19,298 bases of DNA. It comes from Candidatus Cardinium sp. cBcalN2 (GTDB taxonomy: Bacteria > Bacteroidota > Bacteroidia > Cytophagales > Amoebophilaceae). The notes beneath the pieces were generated by a model, which was given only the letters and a program-made list of their open reading frames with translations, was not told where the DNA came from and made no database searches. Positions 8,518 through 15,471 of the stretch are shown here, piece after piece. Positions within the stretch are counted from its first letter, which is position 1; each line of letters starts with the position of its first letter. Made by a program: the position numbers and the translations under genes. The DNA lies in NCBI RefSeq assembly GCF_022810445.1, contig NZ_JAACGD010000042.1, positions 1 through 19,298 of the forward strand, written 5' to 3'.

Positions 8518-9174
8518 ATGAAAATACATAAAGAAGGAAAAGATATTTTACTATGTACGCCTATTGTTCTATTGCTTATTTATTATGGTATGCATAAAAA
8601 AGTAGCATTGACTTACCATCAATCCATAGGATTTGCAGTAGTTAGTGGTGCCTTATATTTTTGGCTGATCTATTTTTTTAGAGACCCATACCGTATTATC
8701 CATACGCAAGATCAATATATATTAGGCCCAGCAGATGGTAAAATCCTCAGTATTCAGAAAACATATGAAGGCGAATATTTACAGGAAGAGCGGATCAAAA
8801 TCAGTATATTTATGTCTCCGTTCAATGTACACGTTAATAGGTTTCCTATGTCTGGCAGAATTGTCTTTTTTAAATACCATCCAGGTAAGCACTTGGTTGC
8901 TTTTCATCCCAAGTCTAGTAGCCATAATGAAAGAACCTCCATCGTAATTGAAAATGAAAATGGCCAACAAATTCTTTTTAGACAAATAGCAGGTTTGATG
9001 GCCCGTAGGATTAAGTTTTATTTTAAAGAAGGTGAAGAGGTACAGCAAGGTGAAAAATGTGGCTTTATTAAATTTGGCTCAAGAGCAGAGGTTTATCTGC
9101 CAATAGATGCCAATATTAAAGTAGTAGTAGGTGACAAAGTAAAAGGAGGGATTACGGTTCTGGCCAAGATATAA
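8518..9174 (+). CDS. psd: Phosphatidylserine decarboxylase proenzyme
   Basis: Pyruvoyl-dependent enzyme that decarboxylates phosphatidylserine to phosphatidylethanolamine at the inner membrane. This is the short form, 218 residues. It carries two hydrophobic segments (about 10-24 and 36-53), then the core with RDPYR, PADGKI, FMSPFNVHVNR (98-108) and the self-cleavage site FGSR (186-189). Cleavage before Ser188 would give a large beta chain and a small alpha chain of about 31 residues carrying the pyruvoyl group. Psd consumes the product of PssA, which uses CDP-diacylglycerol from CdsA. PssA is not in this window. The gene follows cdsA by 31 bases and precedes gltX by 74 bases. Key residues appear intact. 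Confidence 0.94.
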   Translation: MKIHKEGKDILLCTPIVLLLIYYGMHKKVALTYHQSIGFAVVSGALYFWLIYFFRDPYRIIHTQDQYILGPADGKILSIQKTYEGEYLQEERIKISIFMSPFNVHVNRFPMSGRIVFFKYHPGKHLVAFHPKSSSHNERTSIVIENENGQQILFRQIAGLMARRIKFYFKEGEEVQQGEKCGFIKFGSRAEVYLPIDANIKVVVGDKVKGGITVLAKI

Positions 9175-9205
9175 GCTTTTTACCCAGGGCTTGATTTTTT
9201 ACCAA

Positions 9206-9236
9206 TATGGTGAAAAGATACCATAAATTCTTTTTT
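9206..9236 (+). terminator. Possible weak terminator after psd
   Basis: TATGGT at 9206-9211 pairs with ACCATA at 9220-9225 across an 8-base loop and is followed by TTTTTT at 9231-9236. The location, between psd and gltX, fits a weak or partial intrinsic terminator. The stem is AT-rich and five bases separate it from the T-run, so it may be fortuitous. Confidence 0.3.
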
Positions 9237-9248
9237 ATATAAAAATAT

Positions 9249-10748
9249 ATGGCCGTACATGTACGCTTTGCTCCCAGTCCAACTGGGGCATTACATATTG
9301 GCAGTGTTAGAACTATTCTTTATAACTATCTTTTAGCCCAAAAAGAAGGAGGGCGTTTTATACTACGTATTGAGGATACGGACCAAAAGCGTTTGGTACC
9401 TAGTGCAGAAGCTTACATCTTAGAAAGCTTACGCTGGCTAGGGATTGTGCCAGATGAAGGACCTGAACAAGGAGGTTCTTTAGGTCCCTATAAACAATCT
9501 GAACGGATTGGGATCTATCAAACCTATATCCAATTCTTGTTAGATGCTGGACATGCCTATTATGCATTTGACACACCAGCAGAGATCGAAGCAATGCGAG
9601 AACGGCTTAAAGCAGCTAAAATTGCCAACCCACAATACAATGCTATAAGTCGTGAATGGATGCGCAATGGCCTTACAATGCCGCTAGAACAGGTGCAAGA
9701 ATGGATAGCAGCCGGAATACCCTATGTGATTCGGCTAAAAATGCCCCATAAAATGTTAATACGCTTTCAGGATGGTGTACGTGGCTGGGTCAAAGTAGAT
9801 ACTTCTGTCTTAGACGATAAAGTCTTAATGAAATCAGACGGTTTGCCTACCTACCACTTTGCTAGTGTAGTGGATGATCATCTAATGAAGATTACCCATG
9901 TGATCCGTGGAGAAGAGTGGCTCCCTTCCACCCCCATTCATATATTGTTATACCGTTACTTAGGTTGGGCTGATGAGATGCCGCAATTTATCCATCTGCC
10001 ACTCTTATTAGCCCCGAATGGCAGCGGAAAGTTAAGCAAGCGCCACGCAGATCAATATGGATTCCCGGCATTCCCTATCGCTTGGAAGGGTCCAGACCTT
10101 ACAGTTGAAAATGCTTTTAGAGAAGCAGGCTATTTGCCAGAAGCGTTGTTGAACTTCTTGGCTTTACTTGGATGGAATCCAGGCACTAACCAAGAAATAT
10201 TTAGCAAACAAGATTTAATAGAAGCTTTTTCTCTAGAACGCCTGGGCAAATCAGGGGTTAAGTTTGATATTGCTAAAGCTAAATGGTTTAACCAACAACA
10301 TATCAAAAAGCAAGGAGCAACTATTTGGGCCAGCTACTTTATAACAGAAGCAGCTAAAGAACATGTAGCTTGTAGCCAGCAAGAGGCTATTCCGATTTGT
10401 AACCTTGTACAGGATAGAATTACCTTTCCTAAAGATTTTTGGAAAGAAGGCAGATTTTTCTTTTTTGACCCTGTTGATTATGATAGGGAACTCATTGAGA
10501 AAAGATGGAATAGTGGAACCAAAGAAGCAATAGTTGCTTTTAGAAAAGGATTAGCTACTTTACCAGAATGGCAAACAGATCAGATTAAAACATTATTAAA
10601 AGAATGGTCTATTCCTGGTATGATGCCCTTGTTGCGTATGGCACTTACAGGCGGAATAGCTGGTCCAGATCTTATAGAAATTATAGCCTTATTGGGTAGA
10701 GATAAGAGTGCTAAAAGAATAACGACTTTTTTAGAAAGAGTAGAATAG
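9249..10748 (+). CDS. gltX: Glutamyl-tRNA synthetase
   Basis: Class I aminoacyl-tRNA synthetase that charges tRNA-Glu. At 499 residues it is full length. The Rossmann-fold signature is FAPSPTGALHIGS (HIGH-type HIGS at 17-20), followed by RTILYNY and IEDTDQKR. The KMSKS-type loop is KLSKR (261-265) in NGSGKLSKRHADQYGFPAFPI, a form I associate with Bacteroidota GltX. The C-terminal anticodon-binding part includes LLNFLALLGWNPG and a helical end. The ATG at 9249 follows an AT-rich leader with no clear Shine-Dalgarno sequence and gives the canonical VRFAPSPTG N-terminus. Its stop codon is three bases before the acyltransferase start, so the two are probably co-transcribed although functionally unrelated. 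Whether it is discriminating or also charges tRNA-Gln cannot be judged here. Confidence 0.96.
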   Translation: MAVHVRFAPSPTGALHIGSVRTILYNYLLAQKEGGRFILRIEDTDQKRLVPSAEAYILESLRWLGIVPDEGPEQGGSLGPYKQSERIGIYQTYIQFLLDAGHAYYAFDTPAEIEAMRERLKAAKIANPQYNAISREWMRNGLTMPLEQVQEWIAAGIPYVIRLKMPHKMLIRFQDGVRGWVKVDTSVLDDKVLMKSDGLPTYHFASVVDDHLMKITHVIRGEEWLPSTPIHILLYRYLGWADEMPQFIHLPLLLAPNGSGKLSKRHADQYGFPAFPIAWKGPDLTVENAFREAGYLPEALLNFLALLGWNPGTNQEIFSKQDLIEAFSLERLGKSGVKFDIAKAKWFNQQHIKKQGATIWASYFITEAAKEHVACSQQEAIPICNLVQDRITFPKDFWKEGRFFFFDPVDYDRELIEKRWNSGTKEAIVAFRKGLATLPEWQTDQIKTLLKEWSIPGMMPLLRMALTGGIAGPDLIEIIALLGRDKSAKRITTFLERVE

Positions 10749-10751
10749 CCC

Positions 10752-11609
10752 ATGCTATACCGCTTATGTTATCTTATTTCTTTATTACCACTTCGACCAT
10801 TATACCTTATCTCAAGGGTATTGTATATAGTTATATACTACATAATAGGATACAGAAAAAAAATAGTACAGCAAAATTTAACTCATTCTTTTCCTAACAA
10901 AACAAAGCAGGAGTGCAAGCAAATAAAAAAAGCCTTTTACCAACACCTATCTGATCTCCTATTGGAACATATAAAGGCGTTAACCATAACGCATGAGCTG
11001 CTTTTAGAAAGGGTTTCCCTGAAAGATATAGAACCACTAGAAAGATGCTACCAGGAAGGCCAATCTATTATACTGGTTTCTGGCCACTTTGGGAATTGGG
11101 AATGGATTGCCAATGCCCTTGCCTTACAGACCCCCTATACCCTATGTGCAGGCTATCAACCTTTACATGATAAAGAAATAGATCAGATGGTACGCCATAT
11201 AAGAAGCCGTTTCCAACGGAAAGCTATGCCAATGGCTGCCTTATTCAGGTATATAAGAAGCTATAAGGGGCCACCGCAGGCTACCACACTATTAATAGAC
11301 CAAGTACCATTCCATAAGCAGAATACCCATGCTACTATCTTTTTAAACCAAGCGACCAAGGTTGCCTTAACAGCTGCTAAGCTGGCTCAAACATGCAATC
11401 AACCTATATTTTACATAGCAATAGATCGTATCAAACGGGGAAGCTATATAGCAAGACCTATATTACTTACAAAAACACCTACGCAATTATCACCTGAATC
11501 AATTGCAGAAAGCTATACCAGAAGGCTAGAAGCCAATATTCTACTCAATCCAGCGCTTTGGCTTTGGTCACATAGAAGATGGAAATCCGGCAAGGAAGCT
11601 GACAAATAG
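10752..11609 (+). CDS. LpxL/HtrB-type lipid A acyltransferase family protein
   Basis: Member of the bacterial lipid A (lauroyl/myristoyl) acyltransferase family, which adds a secondary acyl chain to the lipid A precursor at the inner membrane. It has 285 residues, close to the family's usual 290-310. A hydrophobic N-terminal anchor spans about residues 5-33. The catalytic HX4E motif is intact as SGHFGNWEW (His112, Glu117). Further family-like segments are LLIDQVPFHKQNTHATIFLNQATKVALTAAKLA (about 180-212) and an RIKRGSY stretch. It begins three bases after the gltX stop, suggesting coupled translation. Together with lpxB it supports lipid A synthesis. Related Bacteroidota enzymes can act on other lipids, such as ornithine lipids, so the exact acceptor is uncertain. 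It converges with the helicase gene 17 bases downstream. Confidence 0.85.
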   Translation: MLYRLCYLISLLPLRPLYLISRVLYIVIYYIIGYRKKIVQQNLTHSFPNKTKQECKQIKKAFYQHLSDLLLEHIKALTITHELLLERVSLKDIEPLERCYQEGQSIILVSGHFGNWEWIANALALQTPYTLCAGYQPLHDKEIDQMVRHIRSRFQRKAMPMAALFRYIRSYKGPPQATTLLIDQVPFHKQNTHATIFLNQATKVALTAAKLAQTCNQPIFYIAIDRIKRGSYIARPILLTKTPTQLSPESIAESYTRRLEANILLNPALWLWSHRRWKSGKEADK

Positions 11610-11626
11610 GTAGCTTGTTCCATATA

Positions 11627-14290
11627 TTATCCAAAAAAAAGATTAGTGCCCACATCACTGTCTTCCATTTTAACAGCTACTGACCCTGCGTAACCAAATA
11701 GCTGATCTATTTTGTCTGTTATCAAGGATTGATAAATCAAATCAGCAATGGTAACCATACCGTCCATTTTCTCAGGAAGAGGTGCCATAACATAAAGCTG
11801 CGATTCTGCTCTTGTAAAAGCTACATACAGTAAATTTAAGTTGTCTAAATGTATTTGCATTTGTTCTAAACAGTAGTCTTTGGCATAATTCGTTTCCTTT
11901 AAATCTGCCCCATAGCTTATGGGCCATATAGGAAAATCAGAATTTTTCTGATGGTTTACAGACCATAATATAGGTCCATTACGTGACGGATGATCCAAAC
12001 GCCAGCTACAAAAAGGCATAATCACTATTTTAAATGCTAGCCCCTTAGATTGATGGATGGTCATTACTTTAATCGTATCGTCATCATGACTTACCGGTAG
12101 CTTGATGGATCGACCTCTTTTTTCCCACCAGGCTAAAAAGGCTTCTATAGAAGTAGATTCTGTAAGACAAAAATGTAAAACAATACTCTGAAACAAAGAG
12201 AAGAGATCACTAAATTGATCCAAGTTTTTAAATAAGCAGGTAATCAGCAGCTGCACACATGTATAAACAGATACATTTTTTAAAAAATCTTTCTGGAGCC
12301 AAAAGGATGCAGGAAATAACTTTTCAAGGTGGTTAGACCAAGCTACTGCTTGATAAAATCTATCATGATGGCCAATAGCTGCATGGTTATCTATACAATG
12401 GGAATAGACCTCTACCCAAGCGATCTTATTAATTAGATCATCTTCATCATGAAGATAATACAATGTATGTATCAATACCTTTATGGCTATATGGCTCCAT
12501 AAAGTATGAGCATGGTCGGATTGTACCTGATAAGAACTAGGGGTAGCATTGGTAGTAAATAAACTGGTTATCAAATTTGCTTCACTATTATTACGAATCA
12601 ATACAACGATATCTTTTGCTGGAATACCCTCTTTTTGCAACTGTTCTAACAAAGTTATAAAGGCTTTTTGGGCATGTATTTGCCAAACAATAGGTTGACC
12701 AGCTGTATCTGTTTGGTCAGATCGAAAGAACCAAAGTGCTACATAGCCTCCTTTTTGACCATTCGTTTGTTGTACTACATCAATATAGGCTCGTCTCATT
12801 TGGGCCCATTCATGGACTAATGGATCAATAGGCTGATCGGTTGATCTTTTTTCAAGATAATCTACCAAATGGTTAGCAGCTGTTTTAAACAAATGATTAT
12901 TAAATAATACAATAGCTTCTTGGCTACGCTGATTGGTGGTTAAATGATGCAGCCTGCTTTCTTTAAAAGTTGCTTCTACTTCATGATTCAAGAGTTTCCA
13001 ATTGCTTCCACGCCAACGGTAAATAGCTTGCTTGACATCTCCTACTAACAAACTACTATAGCCTTGTGCTAAACTATTGCGTAATAATGGTTTGATATTC
13101 ATCCATTGAAAAAGAGAAAGATCTTGAAATTCATCTATGAGAAAATGATGAAATTGATAGCCTATTTTTTCATATAATAAAGGGATATCACTGCCCTGAA
13201 TAGCTTGATAGAGCAAAGTGGCTATATCTGACATAAATAGCACATTGTTTTTCAACCTATACCGTTCTAATCCTATGAGTAAGGCACCTACCATGCCAAA
13301 GGCATAGCTAAAACGGCCATTCACAATAGCTGTTCTATAAGCTAAGCCCTCCTGTTCATAGCCATCAATGGCCTCCACGAGCAAAGGGTGAAGCAACCGC
13401 TCCACTACCCTAGCTATGTCGGCTGTTCTACTGGTTTTTTGCTTAGCATACCAACTTTTTAGATTATCTCTTCCTATAATGGCGCGTTTGGTTGGCTTAT
13501 AATCTTTTTTGTTAGCTAGTTTGAAAAAATAACCTATTACCCCTTTGGTACCATAGGTAAAATCTGATGGAGACAGCTTTGCTTGCTTAAGTATTGTTAA
13601 GGCATTTTGACCTATTTTTTGCATCTTTGCCTCAAAGGAACGCACACTTTCTTGTATAACTAATACCAAATGCGACCATCTCTCTTTCTCCTGAAAAGCA
13701 GTTAATAATGCTTTTTCATGTAGTTTAAAGGATTCATTAAAAAGCGCTTTACCAAGTTCTTGAATATTGCTTTTAACATGCCAGGTTTGGCCAGCCAATA
13801 GTTTGGTCAGTGCAAAGTCTGCGATCCATTTTTGAAGCAAGGGGTCATCTAAAGTAAGTAGCTCTTCTATGCTTTCTTTTAAAGCAAGTAGTTCATCCAT
13901 TTCAATAGCAAAATGGTGGGGTAAACCGAGCGACTTAGTAAAGGATTGAATAATCTTATGGAAAAAACTATCGATTGTAGTAACTGAAAAATCACCATAA
14001 TGATATACCATTCTGGATAATATTGCTTTGCTGCGCAGCTGTAGTTGTGAGAGGGACCACCCAGCTTGGCATAGCGTTTTTTGTAAAGCCGTTTCTTGGC
14101 CCATAGAGAGGCTATAAAAACAGGCTAAAATCCGCTGTTTCATCTCCTGGGTAGCACGATTGGTAAAGGTTACCGCTAAGATATGTTTAAAAGCATCTGG
14201 ATAGCGTAAAGCCCATTGAATATAACGTGTTACCAACATATGGGTTTTACCAGAGCCAGCAGAAGCACGATAGATAAGTAACTGAGCCAT
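11627..14290 (-). CDS. UvrD/AddA-type helicase lacking nuclease domain
   Basis: Superfamily 1A DNA helicase of the RecB/AddA branch, which unwinds double-strand-break ends for recombination repair. The motifs are intact and in order: Walker A ASAGSGKT (9-16), Ia AVTFTNRATQEM (39-50), DEAD-equivalent IDEFQD (385-390), motif III GDVKQAIYRWRG (417-428), motif V TIHQSKG (744-750) and motif VI LLYVAFTRA (820-828). The protein ends at 887, about 60 residues after motif VI. AddA and RecB proteins usually run to about 1050-1230 residues and carry a C-terminal PD-(D/E)XK nuclease; no such motif is visible here. No AddB/RecC partner lies in the window. It may be a nuclease-free form or may work with a nuclease encoded elsewhere. 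The start ATG gives the typical LLIYRASAGSGKT N-terminus. It is downstream of the GT5 gene on the same strand. Confidence 0.88.
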   Translation of the reverse strand: MAQLLIYRASAGSGKTHMLVTRYIQWALRYPDAFKHILAVTFTNRATQEMKQRILACFYSLSMGQETALQKTLCQAGWSLSQLQLRSKAILSRMVYHYGDFSVTTIDSFFHKIIQSFTKSLGLPHHFAIEMDELLALKESIEELLTLDDPLLQKWIADFALTKLLAGQTWHVKSNIQELGKALFNESFKLHEKALLTAFQEKERWSHLVLVIQESVRSFEAKMQKIGQNALTILKQAKLSPSDFTYGTKGVIGYFFKLANKKDYKPTKRAIIGRDNLKSWYAKQKTSRTADIARVVERLLHPLLVEAIDGYEQEGLAYRTAIVNGRFSYAFGMVGALLIGLERYRLKNNVLFMSDIATLLYQAIQGSDIPLLYEKIGYQFHHFLIDEFQDLSLFQWMNIKPLLRNSLAQGYSSLLVGDVKQAIYRWRGSNWKLLNHEVEATFKESRLHHLTTNQRSQEAIVLFNNHLFKTAANHLVDYLEKRSTDQPIDPLVHEWAQMRRAYIDVVQQTNGQKGGYVALWFFRSDQTDTAGQPIVWQIHAQKAFITLLEQLQKEGIPAKDIVVLIRNNSEANLITSLFTTNATPSSYQVQSDHAHTLWSHIAIKVLIHTLYYLHDEDDLINKIAWVEVYSHCIDNHAAIGHHDRFYQAVAWSNHLEKLFPASFWLQKDFLKNVSVYTCVQLLITCLFKNLDQFSDLFSLFQSIVLHFCLTESTSIEAFLAWWEKRGRSIKLPVSHDDDTIKVMTIHQSKGLAFKIVIMPFCSWRLDHPSRNGPILWSVNHQKNSDFPIWPISYGADLKETNYAKDYCLEQMQIHLDNLNLLYVAFTRAESQLYVMAPLPEKMDGMVTIADLIYQSLITDKIDQLFGYAGSVAVKMEDSDVGTNLFFG

Positions 14291-14358
14291 AGCAATAATT
14301 GGAAAACTATGGTATAAGCTATATATAGATAGGATAGCTGCTTGTGATATATTAAGTA

Positions 14359-14384
14359 ATACCTCCTTATGGCTTAAGGGGTAT
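14359..14384. terminator. Bulged 10-bp hairpin after GT5 gene
   Basis: ATACC (14359-14363), a bulged T, and CCTTA (14365-14369) pair with TAAGG (14375-14379) and GGTAT (14380-14384) around a 5-base loop, giving a 10-bp stem. It begins one base beyond the stop codon of the minus-strand GT5 gene and lies in the gap before the helicase start. The run after it on the minus strand is AT-rich but not a T-tract, so it may be an RNA-stabilising 3' hairpin or attenuator rather than a classical terminator. Confidence 0.4.
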
Positions 14385-14385
14385 C

Positions 14386-15192
14386 CTATTGCTTAATTAA
14401 GTTTTTGTAAACTGAAAAATAGCCTTCGTTATACTGCTCATCGTTTTCCACCCAAGGAAGCTCTTTTTCCTTAAATAAATCTTCAAACTCAACTGCATTA
14501 AGCGTTTCTCCACGTAATACTAAATCAGAATAGTGCATAGCTAGTTGAATGATGTTGCGAAAACCACCAGGCGTTAACCATAATGCATCTTCCTCTGCAA
14601 CACCTACTTTTGCTAGTTTTTCCGCTAGATAAGGAAATTGATGAGAGAAGCTATTATTATAGATAGTAAAAACTAGTTTGGCTTTTCTAAAAAGAGGGTG
14701 ATGTTGATAAAGTTTTTTCCAAAAGATAGGTACAAGACTAGTTATCCAATCATGACAATGTACAATATCCGCTTCCCATTCTAATTTTTTGAGCGTTTCC
14801 ATTACACCTGTGCAGAAAAAAATCATACGCAGGTCATTATCCTCATAAAAATTATTATTTTGATCCTCAAAAACTGATCTCCTACTGCCAAATAAATCAT
14901 TGTTATCTACAAAATAAACTTGTAATCGTGTACTAGGTATGGTACTTACTTTTATAGAAATGGAATGATCTACATCATTTATAGAGACAATAGAGCCTGA
15001 CAAACGCAGCACTTCATGCAACCTATTCATACGGTCATTAATCGTACCAAACTTAGGCACCATAATCCGTACGTCAATCTGTCTGCTTTGCATGGCTTCA
15101 GGTAATTTACGTACACAATTTGCTACAAGAGAGGTCTCCAAAAAAGGAGCTATTTCACTTGCAACATATAGTATCCTTTGTAGAGGCTTCAT
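14386..15192 (-). CDS. Short GT5 glycogen/starch synthase-like protein
   Basis: The 268 residues correspond to the N-terminal catalytic half of the GT5 glycogen/starch synthase family. Visible segments are ILYVASEIAPF (7-17), VRIMVPKFGTINDRMNRLHEVLRLSG (about 41-66), FYEDNDLRMIFFCTGVMETLKKL (115-137), and DIVHCHDW (142-149). The C-terminal GT-B domain of full GlgA (about 480 residues) is missing, and the ADP-glucose contact motif KxGGL near the N-terminus is replaced (APFLETSLVAN). As I recall, Bacteroidota commonly encode a protein of just this length, often beside panC, so it looks like a conserved short family and not a decayed gene. Glucan synthesis is doubtful with half the fold. No other glycogen gene is present here. 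It shares a strand with the downstream helicase and has a long leader with hairpins. Confidence 0.8.
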   Translation of the reverse strand: MKPLQRILYVASEIAPFLETSLVANCVRKLPEAMQSRQIDVRIMVPKFGTINDRMNRLHEVLRLSGSIVSINDVDHSISIKVSTIPSTRLQVYFVDNNDLFGSRRSVFEDQNNNFYEDNDLRMIFFCTGVMETLKKLEWEADIVHCHDWITSLVPIFWKKLYQHHPLFRKAKLVFTIYNNSFSHQFPYLAEKLAKVGVAEEDALWLTPGGFRNIIQLAMHYSDLVLRGETLNAVEFEDLFKEKELPWVENDEQYNEGYFSVYKNLIKQ

Positions 15193-15228
15193 GGAAGATA
15201 CTTTTGAATAGTTGTATTAAAAACAGGC

Positions 15229-15245
15229 ATCCGTAGCAAACGGAT
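15229..15245. repeat. Perfect hairpin in GT5 leader
   Basis: ATCCGT at 15229-15234 pairs with ACGGAT at 15240-15245 across AGCAA. It sits 36 bases upstream of the minus-strand GT5 start, so it would lie in that transcript's 5' leader or promoter. It could be an operator or an RNA hairpin. Confidence 0.3.
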
Positions 15246-15373
15246 CTAAATTTAATATTTTTTTTCTTTCTTTACAAGAAATCATGTTGAATATTGTATG
15301 ATTCATCTAAATAGGTAGGTCTCACACGCTAAAGATGGTGACATATAAGTAATAGACTTATCTTGTTTCTATA

Positions 15374-15388
15374 ATCGTTTTTAACGAT
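15374..15388. repeat. Perfect hairpin in divergent region
   Basis: ATCGTT at 15374-15379 pairs with AACGAT at 15383-15388 with a three-base TTT loop, about 84 bases upstream of the ABC exporter start. It could be a small operator. It may equally be chance in AT-rich DNA. Confidence 0.25.
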
Positions 15389-15443
15389 ATTTTATTTTTC
15401 CGTAAACTCTATTTGTTTATCAACAAAAAAGTATAGAAATTCC

Positions 15444-15465
15444 TTTTGTTTGCTACCAAACAAAA
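15444..15465 (+). promoter_or_regulatory. 22-base palindrome abutting ABC exporter start
   Basis: TTTTGTTTG (15444-15452) and CAAACAAAA (15457-15465) form a perfect 9-bp inverted repeat around CTAC, ending six bases before the exporter's ATG. In RNA it would fold into a hairpin over the ribosome-binding region. In DNA it has the shape of a repressor operator. No Shine-Dalgarno sequence is visible, so the hairpin occupies the place where one would be expected. Function is inferred from position only. Confidence 0.4.
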
Positions 15466-15471
15466 AACAAT

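Larger units (their letters stand above)
15193..15471. promoter_or_regulatory. Divergent intergenic region, GT5 / ABC exporter
   Basis: This AT-rich stretch of 279 bases separates two divergent genes and must contain both promoters. It holds three perfect inverted repeats, listed separately, and a long T-run at about 15257-15265. I could not place a convincing Bacteroidota promoter (TTTG at -33, TAnnTTTG at -7), nor any tRNA or small gene. Confidence 0.45.

Noticed and set aside
8324..9048. Minus-strand and alternate-frame ORFs over cdsA/psd
   Set aside because: They overlap strongly supported cdsA and psd and have no recognisable motifs.
14386..15192. Calling the GT5 gene a truncated pseudogene of glgA
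   Set aside because: The frame is intact and about 270 residues is, to my recollection, a normal length for a short Bacteroidota form.
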